A DNA stretch of 64,000 nucleotides from Micromonospora coriariae (lineage in GTDB: Bacteria; Actinomycetota; Actinomycetes; Mycobacteriales; Micromonosporaceae). This document shows positions 49,118 through 58,675 of this stretch, piece by piece. The number at the start of each line of letters is the position of its first letter. The stretch's first letter is position 1. Where the stretch lies: assembly GCF_900091455.1 (NCBI RefSeq), contig NZ_LT607412.1, forward strand, positions 4,464,001 to 4,528,000, read 5' to 3'. Both the position numbers and the translations under genes were made by a program. Under the pieces are notes generated by a model, which made no database searches, was not told where the DNA came from, and saw only the letters and a program-made list of their open reading frames with translations.

Positions 49118-50641
49118 GTGCCCGGCAATCCACGTCCACGTACCGTGACCGGAGTCCGGCTCGGTGATCTCGCCGTCCGGCTCGCCGTCGACCTCCCTGC
49201 GGACGCCGTCGGCGTGGTCGTCACCGGGGCGACCCACGCCAGCCAGGAGGTCCGCCCCGGCGACCTGTACGCGGCGCTGCCCGGCGCCCGCCGGCACGGC
49301 GCGGAGTTCGCCGCCGGCGCCGCCGAGGCCGGCGCGGTGGCTCTGCTGACCGACCCGGCCGGCGCCGAGCTGGCGGCGGAGACCGGCCTGCCCGCCCTCG
49401 TGGTGCCCGACCCCCGCGCGGTGCTCGGCGAGCTGGCCTCGGCCGTCTACGGCGACCCGACCGCCGAGCTGACCGTGATCGGCGTGACCGGTACCGCCGG
49501 CAAGACGTCCACCGCCTACCTGATCGAGTCGGGGCTGCGCGCCGCCGGGCACACCACCGGGCTGATCGGCACCGTGGAGACCCGTCTCGGTGACCTGGTG
49601 ATCGACAGCGTTCGCACCACCCCCGAGGCGACCGACCTGCACGCCATGCTGGCCACCGCCCGCGAGCGGGGGGTCACCGCGGTGGTCATGGAGGTCTCCA
49701 GCCACGCGCTGGCCATGGGCCGGGTGGGCGGTGTCCGGTTCGCCGTCGGCGGTTACACCAACTTCGGCTCCGACCACCTGGACTTCCACGCCGACAGCGC
49801 CGACTACTTCGCCGCCAAGGCGCAGCTCTTCGACGGCCGGTGCGCGGTCGAGGTGCTCAACCACGACGACCCGGCGCTGAAGCCGCTGTACCGGCCGGCC
49901 ACGATCAGCTACTCGGCGGCCGGCGACCCGGCCGCGACCTGGTGGGCCGACGGCGTGGACGGCGAGGGGTACGCCCAGCGGTTCACCGCGCACGGCCCGG
50001 ACGGCGTGGTCCTGCCCGCCGGGGTGGCGCTGCCCGGGCGGCACAACGTCGCCAACGCGCTGCTGGCCATCGCCGCGCTGGTGGGCGCCGGGGTGGACCC
50101 GGCGACCGCGGCCGCCGGTGTGGCCGCCTGCGGCGGTGTGCCCGGCCGGCTGGAGCTGGTCGACGTGGCCGGGCCGGTGCGTGGGGTCGTCGACTACGCG
50201 CACAAGTCGGACGCGATCGTGGCCGCGCTGGCCGCGTTGCGTGAGTTGAGCGCCGGCCGGTTGATCTGCGTGATCGGCGCCGGCGGGGACCGGGACCGGG
50301 GCAAGCGGCCGGTGATGGGCGCCGCCGCGGCCGAGGGGGCCGACGTGGTGCTGGTGACCGACGACAATCCGCGCACCGAGGACCCGGCGGAGATCCGCGC
50401 CGAGGTGCTCGCCGGGGCGTACCGGGCCGGCACGGCCGCCCGGATCATCGAGGTGGCGGGCCGCCGGGCCGCGATCGACGAGGCGGTCCGGCTGGCCGCG
50501 CCGGGCGACGTGATCGCGCTGCTCGGCAAGGGCCACGAGCGGGGCCAGGAGGTGGCGGGCGAGGTGTTCCCGTTCGACGACAGCATCGAGTTGGCCGACG
50601 CCCTGCGGGCCCGCTTCGGGGACCTGGCGGGTCAGCGGTGA
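49118..50641 (+). CDS. murE: UDP-MurNAc-tripeptide synthetase MurE (meso-DAP adding)
   Basis: A 507-residue Mur ligase. ATP loop GVTGTAGKTSTAYLI, carbamylated-lysine region near NFGSDHLDFH, and the substrate-selecting DNPRTEDP motif, whose DNPR is typical of enzymes adding meso-diaminopimelate. Product of the preceding MurC and MurD steps is extended to the tripeptide. GTG at 49118 is chosen from the -10 box and since an earlier GTG would add only non-conserved residues. The stop overlaps the murF start (GTGA). Confidence 0.95.
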   Translation: MPGNPRPRTVTGVRLGDLAVRLAVDLPADAVGVVVTGATHASQEVRPGDLYAALPGARRHGAEFAAGAAEAGAVALLTDPAGAELAAETGLPALVVPDPRAVLGELASAVYGDPTAELTVIGVTGTAGKTSTAYLIESGLRAAGHTTGLIGTVETRLGDLVIDSVRTTPEATDLHAMLATARERGVTAVVMEVSSHALAMGRVGGVRFAVGGYTNFGSDHLDFHADSADYFAAKAQLFDGRCAVEVLNHDDPALKPLYRPATISYSAAGDPAATWWADGVDGEGYAQRFTAHGPDGVVLPAGVALPGRHNVANALLAIAALVGAGVDPATAAAGVAACGGVPGRLELVDVAGPVRGVVDYAHKSDAIVAALAALRELSAGRLICVIGAGGDRDRGKRPVMGAAAAEGADVVLVTDDNPRTEDPAEIRAEVLAGAYRAGTAARIIEVAGRRAAIDEAVRLAAPGDVIALLGKGHERGQEVAGEVFPFDDSIELADALRARFGDLAGQR

Positions 50642-52041
50642 TCGCGCTGAGCCTGGCCGAGGTGGCCGCGGCGGTCGAGGGGCGGCTGGTCGCCGCCGAC
50701 CCGACCGCCACAGTCACCGGGCCGGTCGAGTTCGACTCGCGCAAGGTGGGGCCCGGGGCGCTCTTCGTGGCCTTTCCGGGGGAGAAGGTCGACGGGCACG
50801 ACTACGCGGCCGGGGCGATCTCGGCCGGCGCCGTGGCCGTGCTCGGCACCCGCGAGGTGCCGGGTGTGCCGATGGTTCTGGTCGCCGACGCGTTGACCGC
50901 GATGGGCCGGCTGGCCCGCGTGGTGGTGGACCGGCTGCCCGGGCTGACCGTGATCGGTCTGACCGGCTCCTCCGGCAAGACCACCACCAAGGACCTGATC
51001 GGCCAGCTCACCGCCCGGCTCGGGGCCACGGTGGCGCCGCCCGGCTCGTTCAACAACGAGCTGGGGCACCCGTACACCGCGTTGCAGGCCGGACCGGACA
51101 CCCGCTACCTGGTGCTGGAGAAGGGCTCGCGCGGGGTGGGGCACGTGCGCTACCTGTGCGAGATCGTCCCGCCGCGGATCTCCGTGGTGCTCAACGTCGG
51201 AACGTCGCACATCGGTGAGTTCGGCTCGCAGGAGACCATCGCCGTGGCCAAGGGCGAGCTGGTCGAGGCGCTGCCGCCGGACGGGCTGGCGGTGCTCAAC
51301 GCCGACGACCCGCGGGTGGACGCGATGGCGAGCCGTACCCGGGCCCGGGTGGTCCGCTACGGGGAGGCCCCGGACGCCGACGTGCGGGCCGAGGACGTAA
51401 CGCTGGACGACCGGGGGCGCGCGTCGTACACCCTTGTCGTCCCGGAGGGGACCGCGCCGGTGCGCCTCGGGCTGACCGGCCGCCACCAGGTCTCCAACAC
51501 CCTCGCCGCCGCGGCGGTGGCCCGGGAGCTGGGCATGCCGCTGGCCGAGCTGGCCCCGGCGCTGGGCGAGCTGGGGTTGGTCTCCACCCGGCGGATGGAC
51601 GTCTTCGACCGCCCCGACGGGGTGACCGTGATCGACGACTCGTACAACGCCAACCCGGCGTCGATGTCGGCGGCGCTGAAGGCGCTCGCCACGCTCGGCC
51701 GGGGTCGGCGTACGGTCGCGGTGCTCGGCTACATGGCCGAGCTGGGCCCGTTCGAGCGGGACGGCCACGCCGAGGTCGGCCAACTCGCGGCCGAGCTGGG
51801 TGTGGATCGGCTGCTCGTGGTGGGCGAGCCGGCCGCGCCGATCCACGAGGGCGCGACAGCGGTAGGAAACTGGGGAGGAGAGTCGGTGCTGCTCACCGAT
51901 CAGGCGGCGGCCGTCGAGGTGCTGCGGGGCGAGCTACGGCCGGGCGATGTCGTCCTGGTCAAGGGCTCCCGGTACCGGACGTGGGAGGTGGCCGACGCCC
52001 TGCGCGCCGACGTCACCCCCGGAAACGGAGCTACCGCGTGA
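50638..52041 (+). CDS. murF: UDP-MurNAc-tripeptide D-alanyl-D-alanine ligase MurF
   Basis: A 467-residue Mur ligase adding D-Ala-D-Ala to complete the cytoplasmic pentapeptide precursor. N-terminal substrate domain ([19 protein letters not shown]), ATP loop [28 protein letters not shown], and [13 protein letters not shown] of the C-terminal domain. Overlaps murE and mraY by 4 nt (GTGA) on both sides, so the three are translationally coupled. Confidence 0.95.
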   Translation: MIALSLAEVAAAVEGRLVAADPTATVTGPVEFDSRKVGPGALFVAFPGEKVDGHDYAAGAISAGAVAVLGTREVPGVPMVLVADALTAMGRLARVVVDRLPGLTVIGLTGSSGKTTTKDLIGQLTARLGATVAPPGSFNNELGHPYTALQAGPDTRYLVLEKGSRGVGHVRYLCEIVPPRISVVLNVGTSHIGEFGSQETIAVAKGELVEALPPDGLAVLNADDPRVDAMASRTRARVVRYGEAPDADVRAEDVTLDDRGRASYTLVVPEGTAPVRLGLTGRHQVSNTLAAAAVARELGMPLAELAPALGELGLVSTRRMDVFDRPDGVTVIDDSYNANPASMSAALKALATLGRGRRTVAVLGYMAELGPFERDGHAEVGQLAAELGVDRLLVVGEPAAPIHEGATAVGNWGGESVLLTDQAAAVEVLRGELRPGDVVLVKGSRYRTWEVADALRADVTPGNGATA

Positions 52042-53162
52042 GGGCGGTCATCGTCGCCGTCGGGGTGGCCTTCATCGTCTCGCTCTTCTGCACCCCGATC
52101 GCGATCAAGGTGTTCACCCGGCTCAAGGCCGGCCAGCCGATCCGGGCCGAGGGCCCGGCCATGCACCAGACCAAGAAGGGCACGCCGACGATGGGCGGCG
52201 TGGTCTTCATCCTGGCCACGGTGATCGCGTACGTGGCCGGGCACCTGGCCCTGACCACCCTGCCGGACGCGCAGATCGCCCAGGTCGAGCCGACGATCAC
52301 CGCGCTGGTGCTGCTGGGGCTGATGGTCTTCTCCGGCGCGGTGGGCTTCCTCGACGACTTCCTGAAGGTGCGCAAGCGCAACAGCGCCGGGCTGAACAAG
52401 CGCGGCAAGCTGCTCGGCCAGATCCTGGTCGGCGCGGTGTTCGGTGTGGTGGCCCTGTACTTCCCGAGCACGATGACCGACGCGACGGGCAAGGTGACGA
52501 ACACCGAGACGGTGGGCAGCACCACGCTCAGCTTCATCCGGGACATCGACGCCCTGGAGGTCAGCAAGATCGGCGCGGTGATCATCTTCATCTTCGTGGT
52601 GATGGGCGCGACGAACGGGGTGAACCTCACCGACGGCCTGGACGGTCTGGCCACCGGCGCCTCGGTGATGGTGCTCGCCGCGTACGCGTTGATCGCGTTC
52701 TGGCAGTACCGGCACTGGTGCGCCGACCCGAGCTACACCCAGTCGTACTGTTACGCCGTCCGCGACCCCTTGGAGATCGCGCTGATAGCCGGGGCGGCGG
52801 CCGGGGCCTGTGTGGGCTTCCTGTGGTGGAACACGTCACCGGCGCGGATCTTCATGGGCGACACCGGCGCGCTTGGGCTGGGCGGCCTGATCGCCGGCAT
52901 GGCGATGTCCACCCGGACCATCCTGCTGCTGCCGATCATCGGCGGGCTCTTCGTGATCATCACGATGTCCGTGGTGATCCAGATCATCTCCTTCCGGACC
53001 ACCGGCAAGCGTGTGTTCCGGATGTCGCCGTTGCAGCACCACTTCGAGTTGGCCGGCTGGAGTGAGGTCAACATCGTGGTCCGGTTCTGGATCATCGCCG
53101 GCATCGGCGTGGCCATCGCGCTGGGCCTGTTCTACAGCGAGTTCCTCGCCAACATGACCTGA
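52038..53162 (+). CDS. mraY: Phospho-MurNAc-pentapeptide transferase MraY
   Basis: A 374-residue membrane enzyme with ten predicted helices transferring the MurNAc-pentapeptide to undecaprenyl phosphate (lipid I). Catalytic-site motifs are [13 protein letters not shown], the DDxxK in [22 protein letters not shown], and the metal/nucleotide segment [22 protein letters not shown] ends the active face. GTG at 52038 overlaps the murF stop. The usual next gene, murD, does not follow. Confidence 0.95.
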   Translation: MRAVIVAVGVAFIVSLFCTPIAIKVFTRLKAGQPIRAEGPAMHQTKKGTPTMGGVVFILATVIAYVAGHLALTTLPDAQIAQVEPTITALVLLGLMVFSGAVGFLDDFLKVRKRNSAGLNKRGKLLGQILVGAVFGVVALYFPSTMTDATGKVTNTETVGSTTLSFIRDIDALEVSKIGAVIIFIFVVMGATNGVNLTDGLDGLATGASVMVLAAYALIAFWQYRHWCADPSYTQSYCYAVRDPLEIALIAGAAAGACVGFLWWNTSPARIFMGDTGALGLGGLIAGMAMSTRTILLLPIIGGLFVIITMSVVIQIISFRTTGKRVFRMSPLQHHFELAGWSEVNIVVRFWIIAGIGVAIALGLFYSEFLANMT

Positions 53163-53197
53163 TCCCCGATCCCCCCGATCGCGCCGACCCCTCGATC

Positions 53198-53263
53198 GCG
53201 CCGATCTAGGGCGAATCGCAGTGGTTGAAGATCAGCTGGCAGCGATTCTCCCTAGATCGGCGC
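53198..53263. repeat. Intergenic inverted-repeat element E between mraY and ftsW
   Basis: Arms 53198-53219 and 53242-53263 (22 bp) match with one mismatch, again directly after the core CGATCTAGGG. It is the same family as element A but in the opposite orientation. It occupies the 185-bp gap where murD is normally found. As a hairpin it might reduce readthrough from mraY into ftsW. Confidence 0.8.
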
Positions 53264-53347
53264 GGCTCGGGACGGGCGCGCGTGGGGCGACACGCCGAGA
53301 ACGGTGTTGCGGCGGGCGCATCCCGGCAGAGCGGTGATGATGAGCGG

Positions 53348-54940
53348 ATGGGGGAGGAACAGCACACCAAGGCGGCCGGCGGGACACGATCGGTGCGTCA
53401 TCCGGAGGCGGGAGCCAAGGCCACACCACGGTCCAGTGGATCGGCCCAGCTCGGATCCGAAGCGCCACCGCCGCAGGAGCCCACGGCCGGCGGCTTGATC
53501 GCCGTGCGTGGGCTGGACGCGGCCGGCGGGCTGGCGGCGCTGCGCGGCCTGCTGGACCGGCCGCTGGCCTCCTACTACCTGCTGCTGTCCAGCGCCGGCC
53601 TGCTGCTGTTGATCGGGCTGACGATGGTCTTCTCGGCGACCAGCGTGAAGGACTACGCCGAGGACGGCAACGCCTCGGCCTCGGTGACCAAGCAGGCCAT
53701 CTTCGCGGTGATCGGCATCGGGGTGTTCTGGGCCTGCCAGCGGCTGCCCGCCAGCACCTACCGGTCGTTGGGCCGGCCCCTGCTGATCACCTCGGTGGCG
53801 CTGCTGCTGGTGCTCAACCTGCTGCTCGCCTACGCCCGGCTGACCGACCAGGACTCGGCCCGGATCGGGCCGATCGAGGCGCGGCTGCTCTGGCTGTTCA
53901 TCGGCGGGATCCAGGTGCAGCCCTCCGAGCTGGCCAAGTTCGCGCTGGTGCTGTGGGGCGCGCACCTGATCGCCCGCAAGGGCGCCGCGCTGGGCTGGTG
54001 GCGGGAGCTCGCCACACCGCTCTTTCCGGTGATGGGCCTGCTCTTCGTGCTGGTCGGCTACAACGACGTGGGCACCATGCTGTGCCTGCTGGCCCTGGTG
54101 GTCGGCCTGCTCTGGGCGGCCGGGGTGCGGATGCGGGTCTTCGGGGCGCTGACGGTGGTCGGGCTGCTCGGCGTCGGCCTGCTCATAGCGGTGGCGTCGC
54201 TGGGCGCCGGCTCGGGCGAGCGCGGCGAGGAGAACTACCGCCTGGCGCGACTCACCCTGTTTCTCAACCCGCCGCCGCCGGACCAGTGCGGGGACCCCTG
54301 CTACCAGTTCTACCAGGGTCGACTGGCCATCGAGCACGGCGGCTGGTTCGGCGTCGGGCTGGGCAAGAGCAGCCTCAAGTGGGACTGGCTGCCCGAGGCG
54401 CACAACGACTTCATCTTCGCGATCATCGCCGAGGAGCTGGGCGTGATCGGCTGCGTGGTGGTGCTCGCGCTCTTCGCGGTGCTCGCGTACACCGGGCTGC
54501 GGATCGCCCGGCGGGTCGACGACCCGTTCCGGCGGCTCGCCGCCGCGGCGGTGACCACCTGGCTGGTGAGCCAGGCCGTGATCAATATCGGTGGCGTGGT
54601 CGGGCTGCTGCCGATCACCGGCCTGCCGCTGCCGTTCATCTCCGACGGCGGAAGTGCCCTGGTAGTGACGTTGGCCGCGATCGGCATGCTGGCGTCCTTC
54701 GCGCGCGCCGAACCCGATGCGGCCAGAGCACTGCATGCCCGTCCGCCGGCCCGGTGGGTCCGACTACTCTGGGCCCCGTTGCCGCCGCTTCCGGGCCGGC
54801 GCCGCCGACCGGCGACGCCGCCGGCTGGCCGAGGGTCCGTGCCCCGGTCCCGCGAGCGGCGCCACGACGACCAGGCCGCACCGCGCGGGGTCCGGCAGGA
54901 CCGGAGCCGTGGGCGTACGGCGAGCGAGAGGAGACGCTGA
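53348..54940 (+). CDS. ftsW: FtsW, septal peptidoglycan glycosyltransferase (SEDS)
   Basis: A 530-residue SEDS-family polymerase with about ten helices. The cytoplasmic N-terminus (about 75 residues) and a basic C-terminal tail (about 60 residues) are longer than usual. Family motifs are GGIQVQPSELAKFALVLW, YNDVGTMLCLLALV, GVGLGKSSLKWDWLPEAHNDFIFAIIAEELG and TGLPLPFISDGGSALV. The ATG at 53348 is chosen since the open frame further upstream runs through element E. Stop and murG start overlap (TGATG). Confidence 0.93.
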   Translation: MGEEQHTKAAGGTRSVRHPEAGAKATPRSSGSAQLGSEAPPPQEPTAGGLIAVRGLDAAGGLAALRGLLDRPLASYYLLLSSAGLLLLIGLTMVFSATSVKDYAEDGNASASVTKQAIFAVIGIGVFWACQRLPASTYRSLGRPLLITSVALLLVLNLLLAYARLTDQDSARIGPIEARLLWLFIGGIQVQPSELAKFALVLWGAHLIARKGAALGWWRELATPLFPVMGLLFVLVGYNDVGTMLCLLALVVGLLWAAGVRMRVFGALTVVGLLGVGLLIAVASLGAGSGERGEENYRLARLTLFLNPPPPDQCGDPCYQFYQGRLAIEHGGWFGVGLGKSSLKWDWLPEAHNDFIFAIIAEELGVIGCVVVLALFAVLAYTGLRIARRVDDPFRRLAAAAVTTWLVSQAVINIGGVVGLLPITGLPLPFISDGGSALVVTLAAIGMLASFARAEPDAARALHARPPARWVRLLWAPLPPLPGRRRRPATPPAGRGSVPRSRERRHDDQAAPRGVRQDRSRGRTASERRR

Positions 54941-56046
54941 TGGGTCCGCTGCGTTCGGTGGTGCTCGCGGGAGGTGGGACCGGGGGGCACGTCTACCCGC
55001 TGCTCGCCTTCGCCGACTGCCTTCGCCGACACGACCCGGGCGTCCGGATCACCTGCCTCGGCACACCGCGCGGCATGGAGAACGAGCTGATCCCGCCGCA
55101 CGGCTACGACCTGCGGCAGATCCCGGCGTACCAGCTGCCCCGGTCGGTCAACATGAACCTGGTCCGCACCCCGGGCCGGATGTGGACCGCGGCCCGCGCC
55201 GCGGGCAAGGTGATCGACGAGGTGAGCGCCGACGTGGTGGTCGGCTTCGGCGGGTACGTCTCGGTGCCGGCCTACCTCGCCGCCTGGCGCCGGGAGCTGC
55301 CCATGGTGATCCATGAGGTGAACGTGCCGGCGGGGGTGGCCAACCGGCTGGGCATGAAGTTCACCAAGAACGTCGCGGTCGGGTTCCCGCACCAGCCGGT
55401 CCAGGCCGAGGCGCTGCGCGACGCCACAGTGGTCGGCGTGCCACTGCGCCGCAGCATCGCCGGGCTGGACCGGTACGCGCTGCGCAACGCCGCCCGCGCG
55501 CACTTCGGGCTCCGCCCCGACCTGCCGGTGCTCTTCGTGGCCGGCGGCTCGTCGGGCGCCCGCTCGATCAACCTGGCGGTCTCCGGGGCGGCCAAGGAAC
55601 TGGCCCGCAACGGCGTGCAGGTGCTGCATGTGATGGGCGCCCGCAACGAGCCGGTGCCGATCCCCAGCGACCTGCCGGTGCCGTACGTGACGCTGCCGTA
55701 CCTGTCGGAGATGGAGCTGGGCTACGCCGCCGCCGACCTGATGCTGGGCCGGGGCGGGGCGATGACCTGCGCCGAGGTGGCCGCGATCGGGTTGCCCACG
55801 ATCTACGTGCCGTACCCGCACAGCAACCAGGAGCAGAAGCGCAACGCGCTGCCCGTGGTGGAGGCCGGCGGCGGGCTGCTGGTCGACGACACGGAGCTGA
55901 CCCCGGCCTGGCTGGAGCGCACCGTCATCCCGCTGATCCGTGACCCGCAGCGGCTGTACGCGATGGGCGCCGCGGCGGCCGCGTACGGGCGGCGCGACGG
56001 CGACGAGGCGCTGCGCTCGTTCGTCATCCAGGCGGTGGCCCGATGA
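54940..56046 (+). CDS. murG: UDP-GlcNAc transferase MurG (lipid II synthase)
   Basis: A 368-residue GT-B glycosyltransferase completing lipid II on the inner membrane face. Motifs: VVLAGGGTGGHVYPLLAFA, GFGGYVSVPAYLAAW, HEVNVPAGVANRLG, VAGGSSGARSIN, RGGAMTCAEVAAIGLPTIYVPYPHSNQEQKRNA in two blocks. ATG at 54940 follows GAGAGGAGA and overlaps the ftsW stop by one base. Overlaps murC by 4 nt. Confidence 0.95.
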   Translation: MGPLRSVVLAGGGTGGHVYPLLAFADCLRRHDPGVRITCLGTPRGMENELIPPHGYDLRQIPAYQLPRSVNMNLVRTPGRMWTAARAAGKVIDEVSADVVVGFGGYVSVPAYLAAWRRELPMVIHEVNVPAGVANRLGMKFTKNVAVGFPHQPVQAEALRDATVVGVPLRRSIAGLDRYALRNAARAHFGLRPDLPVLFVAGGSSGARSINLAVSGAAKELARNGVQVLHVMGARNEPVPIPSDLPVPYVTLPYLSEMELGYAAADLMLGRGGAMTCAEVAAIGLPTIYVPYPHSNQEQKRNALPVVEAGGGLLVDDTELTPAWLERTVIPLIRDPQRLYAMGAAAAAYGRRDGDEALRSFVIQAVAR

Positions 56047-57605
56047 CCGCGCAGTTCACCCCGGCCGGCACGCTCACCGCCGAGGACCTGGGCGCCGTCC
56101 ACCTGATCGGGGTGGGTGGGGTGGGCATGCTCGGCGTGGCCCGGCTGCTGCTCACCCGGGGCATCCGGGTGTCCGGCAGCGACCTGCGTGAGTGGCCCTC
56201 GCTGGCGGGGCTGCGGGCGCTCGGCGGCACCATCTACCTCAGCCACGAGGCGACCAACCTCGACGGCGTGGACACCGTCGTCTACTCCTCGGCCATCTCG
56301 CAGGACCACCTGGAGCTGGTTGAGGCCCGCCGGCGCGGTCTGCGCGTGCTGCACCGTTCCGAGGCCCTCGCGGCGGCCATGACGGGCCGCCGCGCCATCG
56401 CGGTGGCCGGTACCCACGGCAAGACCACCACCACCTCGATGGTGACCATGGTGCTCCAGCAGGCCGGGGTGGACCCGTCCTTCGTGATCGGCGGGGAGAT
56501 CTCCGAGGTGGGCTCGGGCGCCCACCACGGCACCGGTGAGCACTTCGTGGTCGAGGCCGACGAGAGCGACCGCTCGTTCCTCATCTACCGCCCGTACGTC
56601 TCGATCATCACCAACGTCGAGGCGGACCACCTGAACACCTACGGCGACTACGCGACCCTGGAGGCCGCGTTCGTCGAGTTCGCCCGGCTCACCGACCCGG
56701 ACGGGTTCATCATCACCTGCGCCGACGACCCGGGCGGGCGGCGGCTGGCGGAGAGCCTGCGCGCCGAGGGCCGGCGGGTGCACACGTACGGCGAGGCGGC
56801 CGACGCCGACCTGCGACTGACCGACATCGTCTCGTCCGCGCGCGGGGTGCGCTACCTGGCCGCGATCGACGGCCGGTCGCTGGGCGAGTTCCGGTTGCCG
56901 GTGCCGGGGCGGCACATGGGGCTGAACAGCGCCTCCGCGGTGCTGGCCGCGTACCTGCTGGATCTGCCGTTGCCGGCGGCGGAGGCCGCGCTGGCGGTCT
57001 TCCCCGGCGTGCGGCGGCGCTTCGAACGCAAGGGTGTCGCGGACGGCGTGCTGGTCTACGACGAGTACGCCTACCACCCGACCTCGATGACGCTTGCGTT
57101 GCAGACGCTGCGCGAGGTGGCCGGGGAGGGGCGGCTGATCGTGGTCTTCCAGCCGTACCGGCTGTACCGCACCCGCGACAACCAGGCGGAGATCGCGGAG
57201 GCGTTGGCGATCGCCGACGAACTGGTGCTGTTGGAGGTCTTCGGTCCGGGCGAGCTGCGCCAGCCCGGTGAGGGCTCGGCGGCGCTGATCGAGGCGGTGG
57301 CGCTGCCCGCCGACCGGAAGGTCTTCGTCGACTCCTGGGAGGAGGCGCCGGTCGAGGTGGTCCGGCGGGCCCGCCCGGGGGACGTGGTGGTGACCATGGG
57401 CGCTCCGCCGATCTCGCTGATGGGTGACGAGCTGCTGGCCGGCCTGCTGGCGCGCGCCGGCTCCGCGCCGACCGCGACCGTCGACCCGGTGGCCTCCGCC
57501 CCGGCGGTCGGTGGTCCGGTGCCCGGCGGGGCCACCGCCGGTGGCGACGGAGCGGCCCTCGGTGGCACCGCCGCACCGGACGGCGCGGCGCCCGCGGCCG
57601 GATGA
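56043..57605 (+). CDS. murC: UDP-MurNAc amino acid ligase MurC, variant pocket
   Basis: A 520-residue Mur ligase adding the first stem amino acid. N-terminal GVGGVGMLGVARLLL, ATP loop AGTHGKTTTTSMVT, EADESDRSFL and TNVEADHLNTY are normal. In the C-terminal domain two conserved His positions are Tyr: DEYAYHP (Tyr344; usual D-D/S-Y-x-H-H-P) and FQPYRLYRT (Tyr372; usual QPHRYSRT). The last 55 residues are a low-complexity Ala/Gly/Pro tail. Micromonospora walls carry glycine instead of L-alanine at position 1, so a glycine-adding MurC is plausible. Overlaps murG and ftsQ by 4 nt each. Confidence 0.93.
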   Translation: MTAQFTPAGTLTAEDLGAVHLIGVGGVGMLGVARLLLTRGIRVSGSDLREWPSLAGLRALGGTIYLSHEATNLDGVDTVVYSSAISQDHLELVEARRRGLRVLHRSEALAAAMTGRRAIAVAGTHGKTTTTSMVTMVLQQAGVDPSFVIGGEISEVGSGAHHGTGEHFVVEADESDRSFLIYRPYVSIITNVEADHLNTYGDYATLEAAFVEFARLTDPDGFIITCADDPGGRRLAESLRAEGRRVHTYGEAADADLRLTDIVSSARGVRYLAAIDGRSLGEFRLPVPGRHMGLNSASAVLAAYLLDLPLPAAEAALAVFPGVRRRFERKGVADGVLVYDEYAYHPTSMTLALQTLREVAGEGRLIVVFQPYRLYRTRDNQAEIAEALAIADELVLLEVFGPGELRQPGEGSAALIEAVALPADRKVFVDSWEEAPVEVVRRARPGDVVVTMGAPPISLMGDELLAGLLARAGSAPTATVDPVASAPAVGGPVPGGATAGGDGAALGGTAAPDGAAPAAG

Positions 57606-58420
57606 GCCCCGGCCCGGCCCGAGGGCGGACCAGCGCCGCCGAGGGCGGCGCTCCGCGACGCGGTCCGGTCCGGCGCTGGCAGCTGGTCCGGGCCGGCCGT
57701 GACGCGGTGCCACCGTCGACCCGCCGGTTCATGGCCCGGGCCCGCCAGCGCCGGATGCGCGCGGCGCTGCCGTGGGCGCTGGCCGCCGGGGTGCTCGCGC
57801 TGGTCGGGCTGGTCGCCTGGACGGTGCTCGGCACCGGGCTTCTCGGGGTCCGCGAGGTGAAGGTGGAGGGTGCCGGCCTGGTCACCCCGGTGCAGGTGCG
57901 TGATGCGGTCGGGGTGCCGGACGGGGTGCCGCTGGCCCGGGTGGACCTGGCCGCCGCCGCCCGGCGGGTCGGTGCGTTGGCGCCGGTGGAGCGGGCCACG
58001 GTGTCCCGGGACTGGCCGGACGCGCTGGTGGTCCGGGTGACCGAGCGGACTCCGGTGGCGGCGGTGCCGCAGGGGGAGGCGTTCGCCCTGGTCGACCGGA
58101 CCGGTGTGGCGTTCCGGACGGTCGCCCGACGCCCCGCCGGGCTGCCGGTGGTGAAGGTGGCCCGGCCGGCCGCCGACGATCCGGGCACCCGGGCCGCGCT
58201 CGAGGTGCTCGTCGCGCTGACCCCGCAGTTGCGTGCCGAGCTGGCGGACGTGAGCGTGGAGGGGTTGGCCCGGATCAGCCTGCGGTTGCGCGGTGACCGG
58301 ACTGTGGTCTGGGGCGACGCGACCCGGAGCACGGACAAGGCCCGGGTGGCCACCGCGCTGCTCGGCGAGGACACCGACCGGATCGACGTGAGCGCGCCGG
58401 ACGTGGTGACCTTCCGTTGA
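57602..58420 (+). CDS. ftsQ: FtsQ/DivIB division protein
   Basis: A 272-residue bitopic protein. Cytoplasmic basic tail (about 1-55), one membrane helix (about 57-80, WALAAGVLALVGLVAWTVL), a POTRA domain (LLGVREVKVEGAGLVTPVQVRDAVGV) and the FtsQ beta domain (ERATVSRDWPDALVVRVTERTPVAAV). It scaffolds FtsL and FtsB at the septum. ATG start overlaps the murC stop. A 255-bp spacer with the ftsZ promoter follows. Confidence 0.92.
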   Translation: MSPGPARGRTSAAEGGAPRRGPVRRWQLVRAGRDAVPPSTRRFMARARQRRMRAALPWALAAGVLALVGLVAWTVLGTGLLGVREVKVEGAGLVTPVQVRDAVGVPDGVPLARVDLAAAARRVGALAPVERATVSRDWPDALVVRVTERTPVAAVPQGEAFALVDRTGVAFRTVARRPAGLPVVKVARPAADDPGTRAALEVLVALTPQLRAELADVSVEGLARISLRLRGDRTVVWGDATRSTDKARVATALLGEDTDRIDVSAPDVVTFR

Positions 58421-58540
58421 CCGAGGGGCGTGCCGCGAGGTGCGGAAAGGTGACTCGTTGCGCTCCGGGCGGCGACACGCCGGTCGGGTCCTTGGCTCAT
58501 CGCGCGGCGGCGCTTACGTTGCCCCGAAGAGGTTCAGTGG

Positions 58541-58569
58541 TTGACATAACTGTAAGCCTCTAGTAGAGG
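58541..58569 (+). promoter_or_regulatory. ftsZ promoter
   Basis: TTGACA (58541-58546), 17-bp spacer, TAGAGG (58564-58569), the only consensus -35 seen in the window. The segment with CCTCTAGTAGAGGG is similar to the ftsZ promoter region of other actinomycetes. A leader of about 100 nt runs to the ATG at 58676. The rest of the 58421-58675 spacer shows no gene. Confidence 0.75.
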
Positions 58570-58675
58570 GTGAGGGTTCAGCTCTGATCCTCGCTGGTGA
58601 CAGCTGTCGTCGGCCGCTGGTCTGGCCACGCCGTACCCGGTCGGCCGAAGCCAATCTCGAAGGGAAGGACCGGAG

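Noticed and set aside
53163..53347. A degraded murD pseudogene in the mraY-ftsW gap
   Set aside because: 185 bp is mostly the inverted repeat and shows no remnant of Mur ligase motifs.
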